The notes under the pieces were generated by a model. That model had not been told where the DNA came from. It was given only the letters and a program-made list of their open reading frames with translations, and did no database searches. A program made the position numbers and the translations under genes. 64,000 nt of DNA from Paenibacillus sp. JNUCC-31 (GTDB taxonomy: Bacteria > Bacillota > Bacilli > Paenibacillales > Paenibacillaceae), in NCBI RefSeq assembly GCF_014844075.1, contig NZ_CP062165.1, positions 1,178,001-1,242,000 of the forward strand. The letters run 5' to 3'. The first letter of the stretch is position 1. Every line of letters begins with the position of its first letter. Below are positions 9,284 through 18,575 of this stretch, piece by piece.

Positions 9284-9453
9284 TGTCCTACATCTATATA
9301 AACGCGGACACCAACGATTCTAGAAAAGGCTGGTGCGCGGTCATACGACGTCAGTTGTTCCAACTGAGATAGGACGTTTTGGTTCATTCCATTATATTCT
9401 TGTCATACCTGGAGTGTTCGGCAAATCTATAGGGTAAACATCTGATATACAGC

Positions 9454-10710
9454 CTATTTGCCAGAAGTTCCGTTAGAAGCAGTAGACACATTAAACGATT
9501 TCTTTATAGTTGTCCCATTTTGATCTGTCTCATAACTGAATACGGTACTGTCATTGGACCAGCTTGCAGATTTCAGTGTGCCCTCCATATTGCGCTGTTC
9601 AACCAGATTGAGTTCATCCGTGTCAGCGGCAGATTTGGAGTAGATGCTGATTTGGTCACCGATCAGCATGACCAGGTAGGTTCCATCCGGTGATTTCCAT
9701 TCTTTTGGAGCCGTGGTGGTCGCTGCACCCTGATCTGTGGCGGCAAATCCTTTATTCCCGCCAGACGCATCCATTCCCGTCTCCGAATCCGGTGTCGTCG
9801 TTGCACTCTCTGTCGGATCTTCTACCTTCAGATCAGGCATATCCTGAGAAGTGAATACTTCCGAATCACTTGGTTCCGGCTCTGTTGTTTTACGGTCCTC
9901 AGAAACTGCCGGAGGTACGGTCCCAGCTGTAGGATCCTGGTTTTTCTGTTGATTTGCATTCTTTGAGCTATCCCCGGACTTGGAACTTGAAGGGGTATCT
10001 TTTGTTTCACTGCTCTTGTTCGATTCTGAACCAACAGCTGGCTGCTTAGGAGTGATGTCTTCCTTGCTTTCAGGCTCTTTCACCTGTTCCGAGCCATCGG
10101 CTTCAGGAGCAGCATCCTGGGCTTGCTCATCTTCAATCGACGACTGGTTATCTGAACGGTCAGCCCCCATACTGTCATTGCTCTCTGGGGAAGGAGATCC
10201 TTCATTGTTGATCTCTCTGCTCAGCGGATTTTGATCCGTGTTCCCGCTTTCTTGGCTACTTCCTGTGCTCATCATCATTTCAGCATTTTCTATCTTCTCT
10301 GGCTGATATCCGAAGATTGCAACGCCCAGAACAACAGCTGCGGCAGCAGCACCCACGGACATTCGGCCTGCCATGGAATTGAGCCATTTTTGCTTCGGTT
10401 TTCGCTCACTTGATCGCTGTAAATTCTCAAATGCAGCAGGGACAGGACTCATTTCCTGTAATGTACTGCTCTGTTCCCTCTTCGCTTCGTCGATTGCATC
10501 CAGTTGCGGCATAATGGCATCAACCAGACTGAATCTCGGGGTTACCTGCGGCAAATCTTCCAGTTCTCTGGAGAGAGCTCTGAGCAAACTAAAATTTTCG
10601 GCGCACTCCGGACACTTCGCCACATGCTGTAGCATCTGCTCGGTTTCCGCCTCGCCCAGATCATGATCCAGATACCGGTGCATCCATTCCACCACCTCTT
10701 CGCATTTCAT
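9454..10710 (-). CDS. Anti-sigma factor with zinc-finger N-terminus and long extracytoplasmic region
   Basis: 418 residues. The N-terminus is a zinc-binding anti-sigma (ZAS) domain: CEEVVEWMHRYLDHDL, then HVAKCPEC with the Hx3Cx2C motif at about residues 29-36. A single transmembrane segment (GAAAAAVVLGVAIFGY, about residues 116-131) follows. Roughly 190 residues of Ser/Glu/Asp/Pro/Lys-rich low complexity come next, then a small globular C-terminal domain (WKSPDGTYLVMLIGDQISIY and after) resembling a beta-propeller repeat. Its start overlaps the sigma-factor stop by 4 bases (ATGA), so the two are translationally coupled. It should sequester the neighbouring sigma factor at the membrane and release it on an envelope signal. 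The signal and the protease are unknown. Confidence 0.85.
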   Translation of the reverse strand: MKCEEVVEWMHRYLDHDLGEAETEQMLQHVAKCPECAENFSLLRALSRELEDLPQVTPRFSLVDAIMPQLDAIDEAKREQSSTLQEMSPVPAAFENLQRSSERKPKQKWLNSMAGRMSVGAAAAAVVLGVAIFGYQPEKIENAEMMMSTGSSQESGNTDQNPLSREINNEGSPSPESNDSMGADRSDNQSSIEDEQAQDAAPEADGSEQVKEPESKEDITPKQPAVGSESNKSSETKDTPSSSKSGDSSKNANQQKNQDPTAGTVPPAVSEDRKTTEPEPSDSEVFTSQDMPDLKVEDPTESATTTPDSETGMDASGGNKGFAATDQGAATTTAPKEWKSPDGTYLVMLIGDQISIYSKSAADTDELNLVEQRNMEGTLKSASWSNDSTVFSYETDQNGTTIKKSFNVSTASNGTSGK

Positions 10711-11255
10711 CCTGTCACACCACCTTTCTGATACTCCTGTAGTAGATTTTGTAATTGCTGTCTGGCTCTAAATAAATAAGATTTAACCGTATTTAACGGA
10801 AGATCAAGGCAATCCGCAATTTCGTTATAGGATAAGTCCTGCAAATATCTTAGAACAATAACGGTACGATGATGCTCAGGCAGCTTGTTGATCGCATCCT
10901 GAATATCCTTTGCCACATATGTGGACATGACTTCGAATTCAACATCCTGATTGTCCTGAAAAACCATCTCATGCTCGTCAATGGAGACGGAGGGCTTGGT
11001 TCTTCTGAATTTATCAATACAGATATTCGTGACGATGCGCTGGACCCACGTCTTAAACTGGGCCTTTTCCTCATACGAATTAATCTTGGTGTAAATTCGG
11101 ATCAACGCTTCCTGAGCAGCATCCAAAGCGTCCTGTTCATTATTTAGAATGTAATATGCGGTCCGATAAACATGCTGTTCAATGTCCCGCAATAGGGTAA
11201 TTAGAGCGTCGCGATCGCCCGATTGAGCGGCTCTGATGAGTTCCGGCTCTACCAC
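10707..11255 (-). CDS. ECF-family RNA polymerase sigma factor (SigW/SigX-like)
   Basis: 182 residues with sigma region 2 (DALDAAQEALIRIYTKINSY and the -10 recognition segment FKTWVQRIVTNICIDKFRR) and region 4 (LPEHHRTVIVLRYLQDLSY, then the helix-turn-helix EIADCLDLPLNTVKSYLFRA). No region 1.1 or 3 is present, typical of ECF factors. The ATG at 11255 follows AGGGGGATCC. The partner anti-sigma gene overlaps its stop. A TGCAAC-17-CGTC element upstream resembles an ECF promoter, suggesting autoregulation. Closest by character to the SigW/SigX/SigV groups; the exact group cannot be told by eye. Confidence 0.92.
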   Translation of the reverse strand: MVEPELIRAAQSGDRDALITLLRDIEQHVYRTAYYILNNEQDALDAAQEALIRIYTKINSYEEKAQFKTWVQRIVTNICIDKFRRTKPSVSIDEHEMVFQDNQDVEFEVMSTYVAKDIQDAINKLPEHHRTVIVLRYLQDLSYNEIADCLDLPLNTVKSYLFRARQQLQNLLQEYQKGGVTG

Positions 11256-11285
11256 AAAGGATCCCCCTCTCCCTGCAACCTTACA

Positions 11286-11312
11286 GACGTGACCATCAAT
11301 AAAATTGTTGCA
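11286..11312 (-). promoter_or_regulatory. Candidate autoregulatory ECF promoter
   Basis: Minus strand TGCAAC (11307-11312), a 17-base spacer, CGTC (11286-11289), about 30 bases before the sigma-factor ATG. The known SigX/SigW pattern is TGwAAC, 16-17 bases, CGwC/CGTA. Confidence 0.55.
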
Positions 11313-11619
11313 AAGTTAAGTATTTTTTTTATATTGCCATAACAAAATAACGGCTTATGTATTAGGGCCGCTGAAATCTTCTCTTAGAATAACAGAAATT
11401 GCATAACGAGTCACCAAGCCAATCTCAAAAGTCATTCCATTACTTACACGACTCAATTTAATTACAATGGCATACATTATAGCTAACAACATTTGTGGCA
11501 TTGAAAATTAGAAAAATTCAAGTTTTGTTCAAATTTTGTCCGAATTTAAGCTCATTTTAATGTAATTTTCATGAAAATAGTTTATTGTAAATTTACATTC
11601 ATAACACGAGGTGATGAGC
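11313..11619. other. AT-rich intergenic stretch with a 14 bp palindrome
   Basis: No gene is seen here. ATTTTCATGAAAAT at 11565-11578 is a perfect palindrome 41 bases before the next start codon and may be an operator for that gene. No convincing sigma-A promoter is visible, which leaves room for an alternative sigma factor. Confidence 0.4.
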
Positions 11620-11922
11620 ATGCCAGCTCTTGCAAAAATTCAAGCGTTAAAAGAACAAATGCCCAAAGAATATCAAAGCATATCCCATTTTGTGGAACAT
11701 GCACTGCAGTCTATTGATACCCTGGTTGAGGAACATCGAAAATATACCGCTGCACAAGCATTGTACGGCGATAAAATCGTCGGGTCGGAAGAACGCTTGT
11801 ACAGGGAAACCGTCTTGGACGTAAGAGCACAGCTCCTGCTTACGCTTGAGAAAACCGTAGAGGATCTGTTGCATAAAGGCGACAAACATTGGAGTAAACA
11901 TTTCAAAGACGGCGTTGAATAA
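11620..11922 (+). CDS. Small soluble protein of unknown function
   Basis: 100 residues from the ATG at 11620 (GAGGTG 6 bases upstream; two in-frame starts at 11611 and 11614 overlap the site). The protein is predicted mostly helical, charged, with no membrane segment, cysteine or recognisable motif: PALAKIQALKEQMPKE at the start, LLTLEKTVEDLLHKG and HWSKHFKDG at the end. A good ribosome binding site and a strong terminator say it is a real single-gene unit. I do not recognise the family; no function is proposed. Confidence 0.7.
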   Translation: MPALAKIQALKEQMPKEYQSISHFVEHALQSIDTLVEEHRKYTAAQALYGDKIVGSEERLYRETVLDVRAQLLLTLEKTVEDLLHKGDKHWSKHFKDGVE

Positions 11923-11951
11923 TTCTTTTATTTCCAAAAGTTTAAAAAATG

Positions 11952-12002
11952 GCCCGCTTTCCGGTATTCTCCCCGAGGAGTTTAACGGAAAGCGGGCTTT
12001 TG
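11952..12002. terminator. Bidirectional terminator
   Basis: GCCCGCTTTCCG pairs perfectly with CGGAAAGCGGGC, with TTTTGGTTT after it on the plus strand and an A-run (TTTAAAAAAT) before it. It serves the small plus-strand gene and the converging minus-strand gene. Confidence 0.88.
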
Positions 12003-12042
12003 GTTTCATTCTACGAGCAAATGATACACTTCATACATAAAA

Positions 12043-14055
12043 TTAATAAATGACAATCAGTTTTCCTCCAACAAAACCTAAAGCACGTATACCTGCCGAG
12101 CTGCCATATACCCACACTTCAATCTTCCCCTTCGAACTCATCTCCTGGCTTATACTTGTTGGATCTCCCCAGGCCAAACGAGCCTGTGTTGTAGTCATCC
12201 CCAAGTCTACTTCCCCAGCGATAATCTTATTCCACGTGGATTGGGACCATTTATATTTCTGATAAGGATCATTTGCGAAGAATTGATTGGTATCTGACAG
12301 CATCTCCGTCACCTTAGCTGCAGTACCTCCTGCATAAGCAACAACCGTTTTTCCTTTGGCATTACGGAATACAACAGAGTAGCTCTTATCTCCAGAGTCA
12401 GACTTCTCAATCTTAATGTCTGTTATGGTCACTTTGCTGAAACGTCGTCCAAGATCCGTATAATCATTGATCCAATAGGACTTACCAATCAACCGACTAA
12501 GGCTGCCCAGTTCTTTTTTCTTGATTAAAGCGAATGTATCCTTCGATTCAACATTAATGGATGACTTTCCAACCAAAACTTTTGCCTGTTTTAACTCTGA
12601 ATCCCATTGAACTTGAATTCCCGCCGTTTGACTTAACAGATTCGCAGGAAATACTGTTTGTCCGCCAAAGGTTTGCACTTTACCTTTCATCTCGAGATCC
12701 TTGTTGTTAAAGCGTGCAATTGCACTTCCTTTTTTCAAAGTTATTTTTTCGTCTCCGAATTGAATCTCAAAAGATGAACCTTTAACATCAACTTTAGCTC
12801 CCAGTGTCTTAAAAACGGACTGCACTGGTAAATATACAGTTCCGTCCAACAATGTAGCGCCTGTCAACTTTTGCTGTGATTCAACGTTCAGTTGAAGGCT
12901 CGAAGTCAGATCACCTATCTTTAAAGTTATTTGGGTTGTCCCCATACCGCTAACCTTTAGTTTCCCGCCTTGAATTTGTGCCACTTGAGGTTGCTCTACT
13001 ATAATTTCTTCCGGCAAAGGTGTGCGCTTGGTTTTGAACCCGTTGCTATAGTTCTCCTGAACAGTAAGTGTAATCTCATCTCCAATAACTGCTTCTTTGG
13101 AAGATGCAGTCAATGTTACTTTATTTAAAGTAGGAGCTACGAGCGGGGTTATTTTCCCATTGTTATAAATGACCCAAGATCCGTCTTGTAACTGGGCATA
13201 TAATTCATCCAGATCATACGAATGTACAAGCCTATTCACATTAGTTAATCCTGGCAATTGTTCTGACTTGTATTTGGCGGTTCGATCATAACTCCATACG
13301 GTCCCATCATTCTTCACCGTGAGCAGCTTATGTGTACTTCCCCACCAGATCATGGATTGCACATCACTAGCAATAGTTACCTGTTCGTCCTCGTACAACA
13401 CACTTACAATAACAACAGATCCATCGTTCTTCAATACTGCTGCATAAGCGCTGTTTAGTGCGATAGCTTTACCATTAGGTACATTGCCTGCTTTGCGCAC
13501 TTTGTTTCGATAGTCGGCGTAATACACGTCTCCAGACGAAGATAATGCGCTATAAAAATATTCCCGACTTCCCACATATGGCCCAACATCAATGATGGAT
13601 TCCAAGCCTTTAATTGGTTCCCCTTTAGTATGAAGTGTTCCATCTTGAAGAAGAACCAACCCATGTCCATATACCTTCACTATTCCATTGTATTGGTTAA
13701 ACTCTGGTTTATCTGCATTATCCTTATCCCATTGAATGACCTGCCCGTTCGCATTCCAGCCGAAAATCGAGTGGGTGTCGGCGTTGGAGATACCGATCAG
13801 GTTTCGACTTTGCGTCCAGATACCACTGGTGCTCCCTTTGGACCAGATGGTACCATTGTCCAGCATATAGTTATTCCGATCCAGCACGGAAATGATTGAA
13901 CCGTTTGAGCTGGATGCTGCAATCGCAGAGGACTGGCCCACCAGCAAACCAATAAATAGAAGTCCAACCCACAACGCTACTGTTATTCTGATCCATTTAA
14001 ATCTATTCTTCCGTGTAACATTGCCGTTCTGTTGTGCTGTTTTTACAAGCTCCAT
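12043..14055 (-). CDS. Secreted mosaic protein: RCC1-like propeller, Ig-like, copper amine oxidase N-terminal-like and BamE-like parts
   Basis: 670 residues. A signal segment (WIRITVALWVGLLFIGLLVG, about 21-40) ends in AIAAS. From about 50 to 310 come repeats with RCC1/propeller character (LLQDGTLHTKGE, VLKNDGSVVIVS, TVKNDGTVWSYD, QLQDGSWVIYN). About 315-400 is an Ig-like/BIG2-type domain (GDEITLTVQ, KLKVSGMGTTQITLK). About 405-505 is a domain like the copper amine oxidase N-terminal domain of Paenibacillus surface proteins (LLDGTVYLPVQSVFKTLGA, GGQTVFPANLL). The C-terminus has GMTTTQARLAWGDPTSIS, a SmpA/BamE-type motif. Likely exported and wall- or membrane-associated; function unknown. It stands alone between a terminator and comEC. 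Confidence 0.75.
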   Translation of the reverse strand: MELVKTAQQNGNVTRKNRFKWIRITVALWVGLLFIGLLVGQSSAIAASSSNGSIISVLDRNNYMLDNGTIWSKGSTSGIWTQSRNLIGISNADTHSIFGWNANGQVIQWDKDNADKPEFNQYNGIVKVYGHGLVLLQDGTLHTKGEPIKGLESIIDVGPYVGSREYFYSALSSSGDVYYADYRNKVRKAGNVPNGKAIALNSAYAAVLKNDGSVVIVSVLYEDEQVTIASDVQSMIWWGSTHKLLTVKNDGTVWSYDRTAKYKSEQLPGLTNVNRLVHSYDLDELYAQLQDGSWVIYNNGKITPLVAPTLNKVTLTASSKEAVIGDEITLTVQENYSNGFKTKRTPLPEEIIVEQPQVAQIQGGKLKVSGMGTTQITLKIGDLTSSLQLNVESQQKLTGATLLDGTVYLPVQSVFKTLGAKVDVKGSSFEIQFGDEKITLKKGSAIARFNNKDLEMKGKVQTFGGQTVFPANLLSQTAGIQVQWDSELKQAKVLVGKSSINVESKDTFALIKKKELGSLSRLIGKSYWINDYTDLGRRFSKVTITDIKIEKSDSGDKSYSVVFRNAKGKTVVAYAGGTAAKVTEMLSDTNQFFANDPYQKYKWSQSTWNKIIAGEVDLGMTTTQARLAWGDPTSISQEMSSKGKIEVWVYGSSAGIRALGFVGGKLIVIY

Positions 14056-14167
14056 TTTTTCTTGATTCCCTTCTCATTATGTAATGTTGCTATCTCTAGC
14101 CCCTCAAACCTGAGCCTACATAATATTCGGTAAAAATAACCATTATCCTGCACTGTACAAAAATTCA

Positions 14168-17044
14168 TCAATCTTCCCTGATCAATTTGTAGCGCACATC
14201 AATCTTCCCATCTTTGATCTTCATCTGAACCTCACCCATTTGGTCTGTTCGATAGATATCCGCACCCGTGGCCTCCAGCCGTCCAAGCACTCCCGGATTG
14301 GGATGACCGTATGTATTATTAACGCCAGCGGATATTACGGCGGTTTTGGCATTCCAGTACTGTAACCACGCTTCTGTGGACGAGGTTTTGCTGCCATGGT
14401 GGGCAATTTTTAATACATCAATGGAGACAGGCATACTAATATTGGCCTCCTGTTCCTCCCCCGAATGATGTGTAAACAACTCCTGAACAGAATCATCTGC
14501 TAGTGCAGCGTCTGCATCATGCTGTCCGAACGAGGCTGCGAGCGATCCATCCTGAATCATAAAGAGCAGATCCTGCTCAGCTGCGGCATCCATGTCACCC
14601 GTGAACAACAAGGAGGCACCGGCCATCTCCAGCAAAAAGACAACCGAGTCATGATTCTGATGCTCAGACACGGGTAATCGATCTCCCACATCCATTGTTT
14701 TCTCCAGATCCGGATATACAAAACGCAGATTGGTTTCTCCATCCGGTGCATAGGACATTCCTTGTCGGATCGCATATAAGGGAATCTCCTTTTCTATAGC
14801 GGTGTCCAGCAATTTCTCAAAATTGTCGGTTCCGCTGGTTGTCCCATTGAACATGAATCGTTCCACCGGAATCTGTTCGAGCACGGCCTGTAATCCTCCT
14901 GCATGATCCTGATCGGCATGGGTGACAATCACGGCATCCAGCCGATGAATGCCCCGCTTTTTCAATAAGGGAACCACGACCTTGGCCCCTACTTCATATG
15001 GATCACGCCGTGTTCTCCAGGATTGGTCAGGCTTCCCGAATCGAACCGTACCTCCACCATCGACCAAAATATGTTTACCTCCCGGTGTTGTAATTAATGT
15101 ACTGTCTCCCTGTCCGATATCCAGAAATTGCACCATTCCCGCCCCCGCAGGCTGCGGTGTCTGGTATGCCCACCATAAACCGGCCACAAAACTTAGAGCC
15201 AGCAGCGCACACATCCATTTGTGGAACGAACCCATACGTTCACCGGAGTAAAACCCTGCCCCGCGCACTGCAAAAGCACTGGTATATTCCGGCCAGGCAA
15301 TGCTTGCACTTAATGTCGTCATCGAACCAGGACTAGCTTCAAGCCTACCTGTTCTTCTGTCATGTGATGATGATAAAGTAGATCGTGAAGACAACCCTAG
15401 AGCCCCTCTAGGCACTCCCCCAACATATCGACGATCCAGCGGAGCTGTGTCCTCTTCCACCCCCTGGTTAATCGACTGCTGCTCACCGCGTCCCCGATGA
15501 AAGACACGCAAAAGCGCGTAGAGAACAGTATAATATGCTGCAATCCACAGTAGCGAAGGTGTAGCCCAGATCAGCACAAAACCAGGCAAACTGTTCATCC
15601 ACTCCACACTTGCAAAAGTCAGTTTATTTAGCAGAATGGCAATCCACGCCAAGGGTTTAGCCAAAGGTAACCAGAGAAACGATACAATCAAGGCAATCGT
15701 CCCAAGCGGCAGAACAATAGCGCTGATTAAGGATACAAGCAGGAAGTTTGCGACAAAAGAAAGCAGCGAGAACTGGTTGAAATACAGAATCGTTACCGGA
15801 AAAGAAATGAGTTGTGCCGTCACCGTTACGGAGGCTGTTGCTGCAAGCGCTTTGGGCCAACTGCTAAATAACCGATTAATCAATGGCATGTAAATCATCA
15901 GTCCGGCTGTTACAAGAAAAGATAGCTGGAAGCTGACACTTAGCAAAAAGTAGGGATTCCACCACATCATTAACAATGCCGCTGCACTGATCATCTGCAA
16001 TCCGTCCCTGGCTAGGCCGCGCCGCGCCATGTACAAACCAATCATGGACATGATGCCGGCACGAATGACCGATGGCGAACCGCCGGACAACAGTACATAT
16101 GCAGGGATTAACAGCAGCACAATGGTGAGCGATGTTTCTCGGGTTAACCTGAGCCAGGATAAAAGGAGCAGCAGTGATGCCACATACACCGCGACATGTG
16201 TACCTGAAATCGCTAATATATGAGTTAAGCCCAGCTGCGAAAATTGACCGTAGGTATCCGGATCGATATCACTTGCCATGCCGATAATCAGACCTTTCAT
16301 ATAGCCCCCATGTGGCTCAGGAAATATCTGATCAACCGCCGTACCAAGCTTATGCCTGATGATGTCATTCCACCGCAGTATATTGAATTTCTCCCAGCCT
16401 TCGGGTGAGATGGTTGTTACCGAGCTGGCACCCTTCACTTTAAACAACCAGTGGATGTGAAGAGTTCTTAAGTAATTTCGATAATCAAAACCACCAAAGT
16501 TTCGGGCTTCGCCGGGAAGGGAAAGCGAACCGGTCAGCTTCACTGAATCTCCTCGTTTCCAGCCTGCCGCTACTTGCTGTTCCTCTTCCTCGGCCAGACG
16601 AACTTGGACCATCAGACGTTCTTTCAAGTTAGGCTCAGTTCGCGTTTCCGACGCTGGTGCCGATGTTGTATCAGATTGCTGGAGCATGGAGGTAATCTGC
16701 ATTTCAAAATCGGCCCGATCCCCATCTATGCGTACATCCGACATCAGGGTTCCTTCAAATGTAGCTGCATAACCATCCAAATCCTCGGCAGCCGTATGTG
16801 TGATCTCGGGCAGACTGCTCCGATTCCTTGCATCATTCCATTCCCAGTGCATGGCCCCGCCAAGGAGTGCCCCAATCAGCAGCAAGGTGGACCAACCTCG
16901 TATATCAATCATTCGCAGCAACAACGGCAGACAGGCCAGCGCGCCGATCATTCCCACGATCAGGGACCATCCAGATAACGCACATGCTATCCCGCTACCG
17001 CATAACCAGCAGACTGTAAATACCAGCAAAGGTCTGCCTTTCAT
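14168..17044 (-). CDS. comEC: DNA internalization competence protein ComEC/Rec2
   Basis: 958 residues, larger than the usual ~780. The N-terminus has membrane helices and an OB-like DUF4131 domain (about 60-210). A polytopic Competence domain follows (GLIIGMASDIDPDTYGQFSQLGLTHILAISGTH region, then many hydrophobic helices). The C-terminal metallo-beta-lactamase domain has VTHADQDHAGG, FTGDMD and KIAHHGSKTSS. A low-complexity insertion (about 525-600, rich in Ser/Arg) lies between the channel and the hydrolase domain. ComEC conducts single-stranded DNA across the membrane; the hydrolase domain is thought to degrade the non-transported strand. The start at 17044 follows GAAGGAGGTG. It is the last gene of comEA-EB-EC, but a terminator precedes it. 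Confidence 0.95.
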   Translation of the reverse strand: MKGRPLLVFTVCWLCGSGIACALSGWSLIVGMIGALACLPLLLRMIDIRGWSTLLLIGALLGGAMHWEWNDARNRSSLPEITHTAAEDLDGYAATFEGTLMSDVRIDGDRADFEMQITSMLQQSDTTSAPASETRTEPNLKERLMVQVRLAEEEEQQVAAGWKRGDSVKLTGSLSLPGEARNFGGFDYRNYLRTLHIHWLFKVKGASSVTTISPEGWEKFNILRWNDIIRHKLGTAVDQIFPEPHGGYMKGLIIGMASDIDPDTYGQFSQLGLTHILAISGTHVAVYVASLLLLLSWLRLTRETSLTIVLLLIPAYVLLSGGSPSVIRAGIMSMIGLYMARRGLARDGLQMISAAALLMMWWNPYFLLSVSFQLSFLVTAGLMIYMPLINRLFSSWPKALAATASVTVTAQLISFPVTILYFNQFSLLSFVANFLLVSLISAIVLPLGTIALIVSFLWLPLAKPLAWIAILLNKLTFASVEWMNSLPGFVLIWATPSLLWIAAYYTVLYALLRVFHRGRGEQQSINQGVEEDTAPLDRRYVGGVPRGALGLSSRSTLSSSHDRRTGRLEASPGSMTTLSASIAWPEYTSAFAVRGAGFYSGERMGSFHKWMCALLALSFVAGLWWAYQTPQPAGAGMVQFLDIGQGDSTLITTPGGKHILVDGGGTVRFGKPDQSWRTRRDPYEVGAKVVVPLLKKRGIHRLDAVIVTHADQDHAGGLQAVLEQIPVERFMFNGTTSGTDNFEKLLDTAIEKEIPLYAIRQGMSYAPDGETNLRFVYPDLEKTMDVGDRLPVSEHQNHDSVVFLLEMAGASLLFTGDMDAAAEQDLLFMIQDGSLAASFGQHDADAALADDSVQELFTHHSGEEQEANISMPVSIDVLKIAHHGSKTSSTEAWLQYWNAKTAVISAGVNNTYGHPNPGVLGRLEATGADIYRTDQMGEVQMKIKDGKIDVRYKLIRED

Positions 17045-17083
17045 TCTCCCACCTCCTTCGAGTCATTCGTAAGAACGCAGAAA

Positions 17084-17117
17084 AACCCCCGGCAGCTGTG
17101 ACAGCAACCGGAGGTTC
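17084..17117 (-). terminator. Terminator between comEB and comEC
   Basis: On the minus strand AACCTCCGG pairs with CCGGGGGTT with one G-T pair, followed by TTTTTCTG. It lies 33-66 bases after the comEB stop, so comEC expression probably depends on read-through or an own promoter. Confidence 0.7.
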
Positions 17118-17149
17118 TTCCCCGCGAATTTGAATATTATGTTGGTGTT

Positions 17150-17671
17150 CTAGTCACTTACCGTCATCATCGTCTCACGGGGAGGCTGATAACTTTCCAG
17201 TCTGCGAAACGTGATGCCTTTTTGCTTCATCATATTGGTGACCTTGCCTGTATCCTTGGGATATGGGCGATGAAAGACAATTTCTGTAATGCCGCTATTT
17301 GCGAGCATATTGGAGCAAGTCCAGCAAGGTTCATCCGTTACATATACAGAAGAGCCTTCACGGTCAATCCGGTCCGTGAACAAAAGCAGATTTTGCTCTG
17401 CATGAATGGTTCGAATGCAGCGTTGCTTTTTGACCATTTCCTTCTGACCGTCGGTTACCACGAGTTCATACTCTTCGGAGATCATGCATCCTGCTTCAGA
17501 GCAATCCGGAACTCCCATCGGTGCACCGTTGTAAGCTGTTCCAAGCAGCTTTTTCCCCTGGACTAGCACGGCGCCAACATGACGGCGTGAACAGCGGGAA
17601 CGGGTTGAGACCATATAGGCGATGTCCATAAAATACGTATCCCAGTCTTTGCGTACGTCTGCAGTACTCAT
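17150..17671 (-). CDS. comEB: ComE operon protein 2, deoxycytidylate deaminase family
   Basis: 173 residues from the ATG at 17671 (GGGAGG 9 bases upstream); an in-frame ATG at 17719 has no such site. The zinc-dependent deaminase motifs are present: HAEQNLLLF with the zinc histidine and catalytic glutamate, and DEPCWTCSNML with the paired cysteines. An additional Cys-rich loop GVPDCSEAGC fits dCMP deaminases. dCMP deaminase makes dUMP for dTMP synthesis. In B. subtilis comEB sits in the competence operon but is not needed for DNA uptake. Confidence 0.93.
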   Translation of the reverse strand: MSTADVRKDWDTYFMDIAYMVSTRSRCSRRHVGAVLVQGKKLLGTAYNGAPMGVPDCSEAGCMISEEYELVVTDGQKEMVKKQRCIRTIHAEQNLLLFTDRIDREGSSVYVTDEPCWTCSNMLANSGITEIVFHRPYPKDTGKVTNMMKQKGITFRRLESYQPPRETMMTVSD

Positions 17672-17798
17672 GTCCGTTTCCCTCCCGTCCGATACAAGCT
17701 GATTCATAAAAATGTACATCTAGACTCTCTGCGTACAGAAAACCTTCCGATTGCGGTTATGTCATTTTCAAGTTCAACTTCTATCATCCTATTTATTA

Positions 17799-18392
17799 TT
17801 ATCTGATCTGCACATAAGGAGCCATTTTCTCCAGCATCTTCATACCGATTCCTTTCACTTTGGTCAGATCGCTGACTTTGGTAAAAGATCCATGCGAATT
17901 ACGATAGTCAATAATAGCTTGTGCCTTTTTCTCCCCAATTCCGGGAAGTTCCATAAGCTTGGCAGCAGGTGCAGTATTGACATCAATTTTGCCATTGTCT
18001 GTAGCTTCACTGCTCACTAATGCTTGATTATTGTCATGCGGAACAGCGGATGCATCCGATTTCACTTCTGTCCCCGCAGTAGAAGCATTCGTTGGGTTGC
18101 TTGCAACGGCCTGATCAGCCTCTTTCCCCATTGCAGCATCAACCTGATTTTGCTCTACGGAAGTCACAGCTGCTGGTGACTGTTGCTGGTTTGTATCGGC
18201 TGTGCTGTTCGTTTGTTTCTGAACCGAAGTAGCCGACTGTACAGCAGCGGTTTGCTGCTCTATCGTCGGCTTCTCGGCGGCGAGCTGTATAGGTTCCCAG
18301 CCAGAAGGTGGCTGTTCACTTTTGCCCGACCATAATATCAGTATGCTTCCAACCACCGCAGCAGCAATGGTCAGCCCCTTATTCCATCTCAT
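17799..18392 (-). CDS. comEA: ComEA DNA receptor with helix-hairpin-helix domain
   Basis: 197 residues. An N-terminal membrane anchor ([15 protein letters not shown], about 6-20) precedes roughly 110 residues of Gln/Ser/Thr/Ala-rich linker. The C-terminal double helix-hairpin-helix (about 135-197) shows [19 protein letters not shown] and [19 protein letters not shown]. It binds incoming DNA outside the membrane and hands it to ComEC. No folded domain is evident between anchor and HhH. The start at 18392 follows GGGAGAGGTG. It heads comEA-EB-EC and is divergent from comER. Confidence 0.92.
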   Translation of the reverse strand: MRWNKGLTIAAAVVGSILILWSGKSEQPPSGWEPIQLAAEKPTIEQQTAAVQSATSVQKQTNSTADTNQQQSPAAVTSVEQNQVDAAMGKEADQAVASNPTNASTAGTEVKSDASAVPHDNNQALVSSEATDNGKIDVNTAPAAKLMELPGIGEKKAQAIIDYRNSHGSFTKVSDLTKVKGIGMKMLEKMAPYVQIR

Positions 18393-18575
18393 CCTTCCAC
18401 ACCTCTCCCTAATTCAAAATAATCTATTCTGAACACGGGCGGTGCTTCCGAACCGTTGGACTTGCCTTATAGACCAAGCAGTACATTTTTCATGTCATGT
18501 CACACAGGTTCTGACGCATACACTAGAGGGAAAGAACTGCGCCATCACCGTAAAGCATGAAAGGAGGCCTGAACA

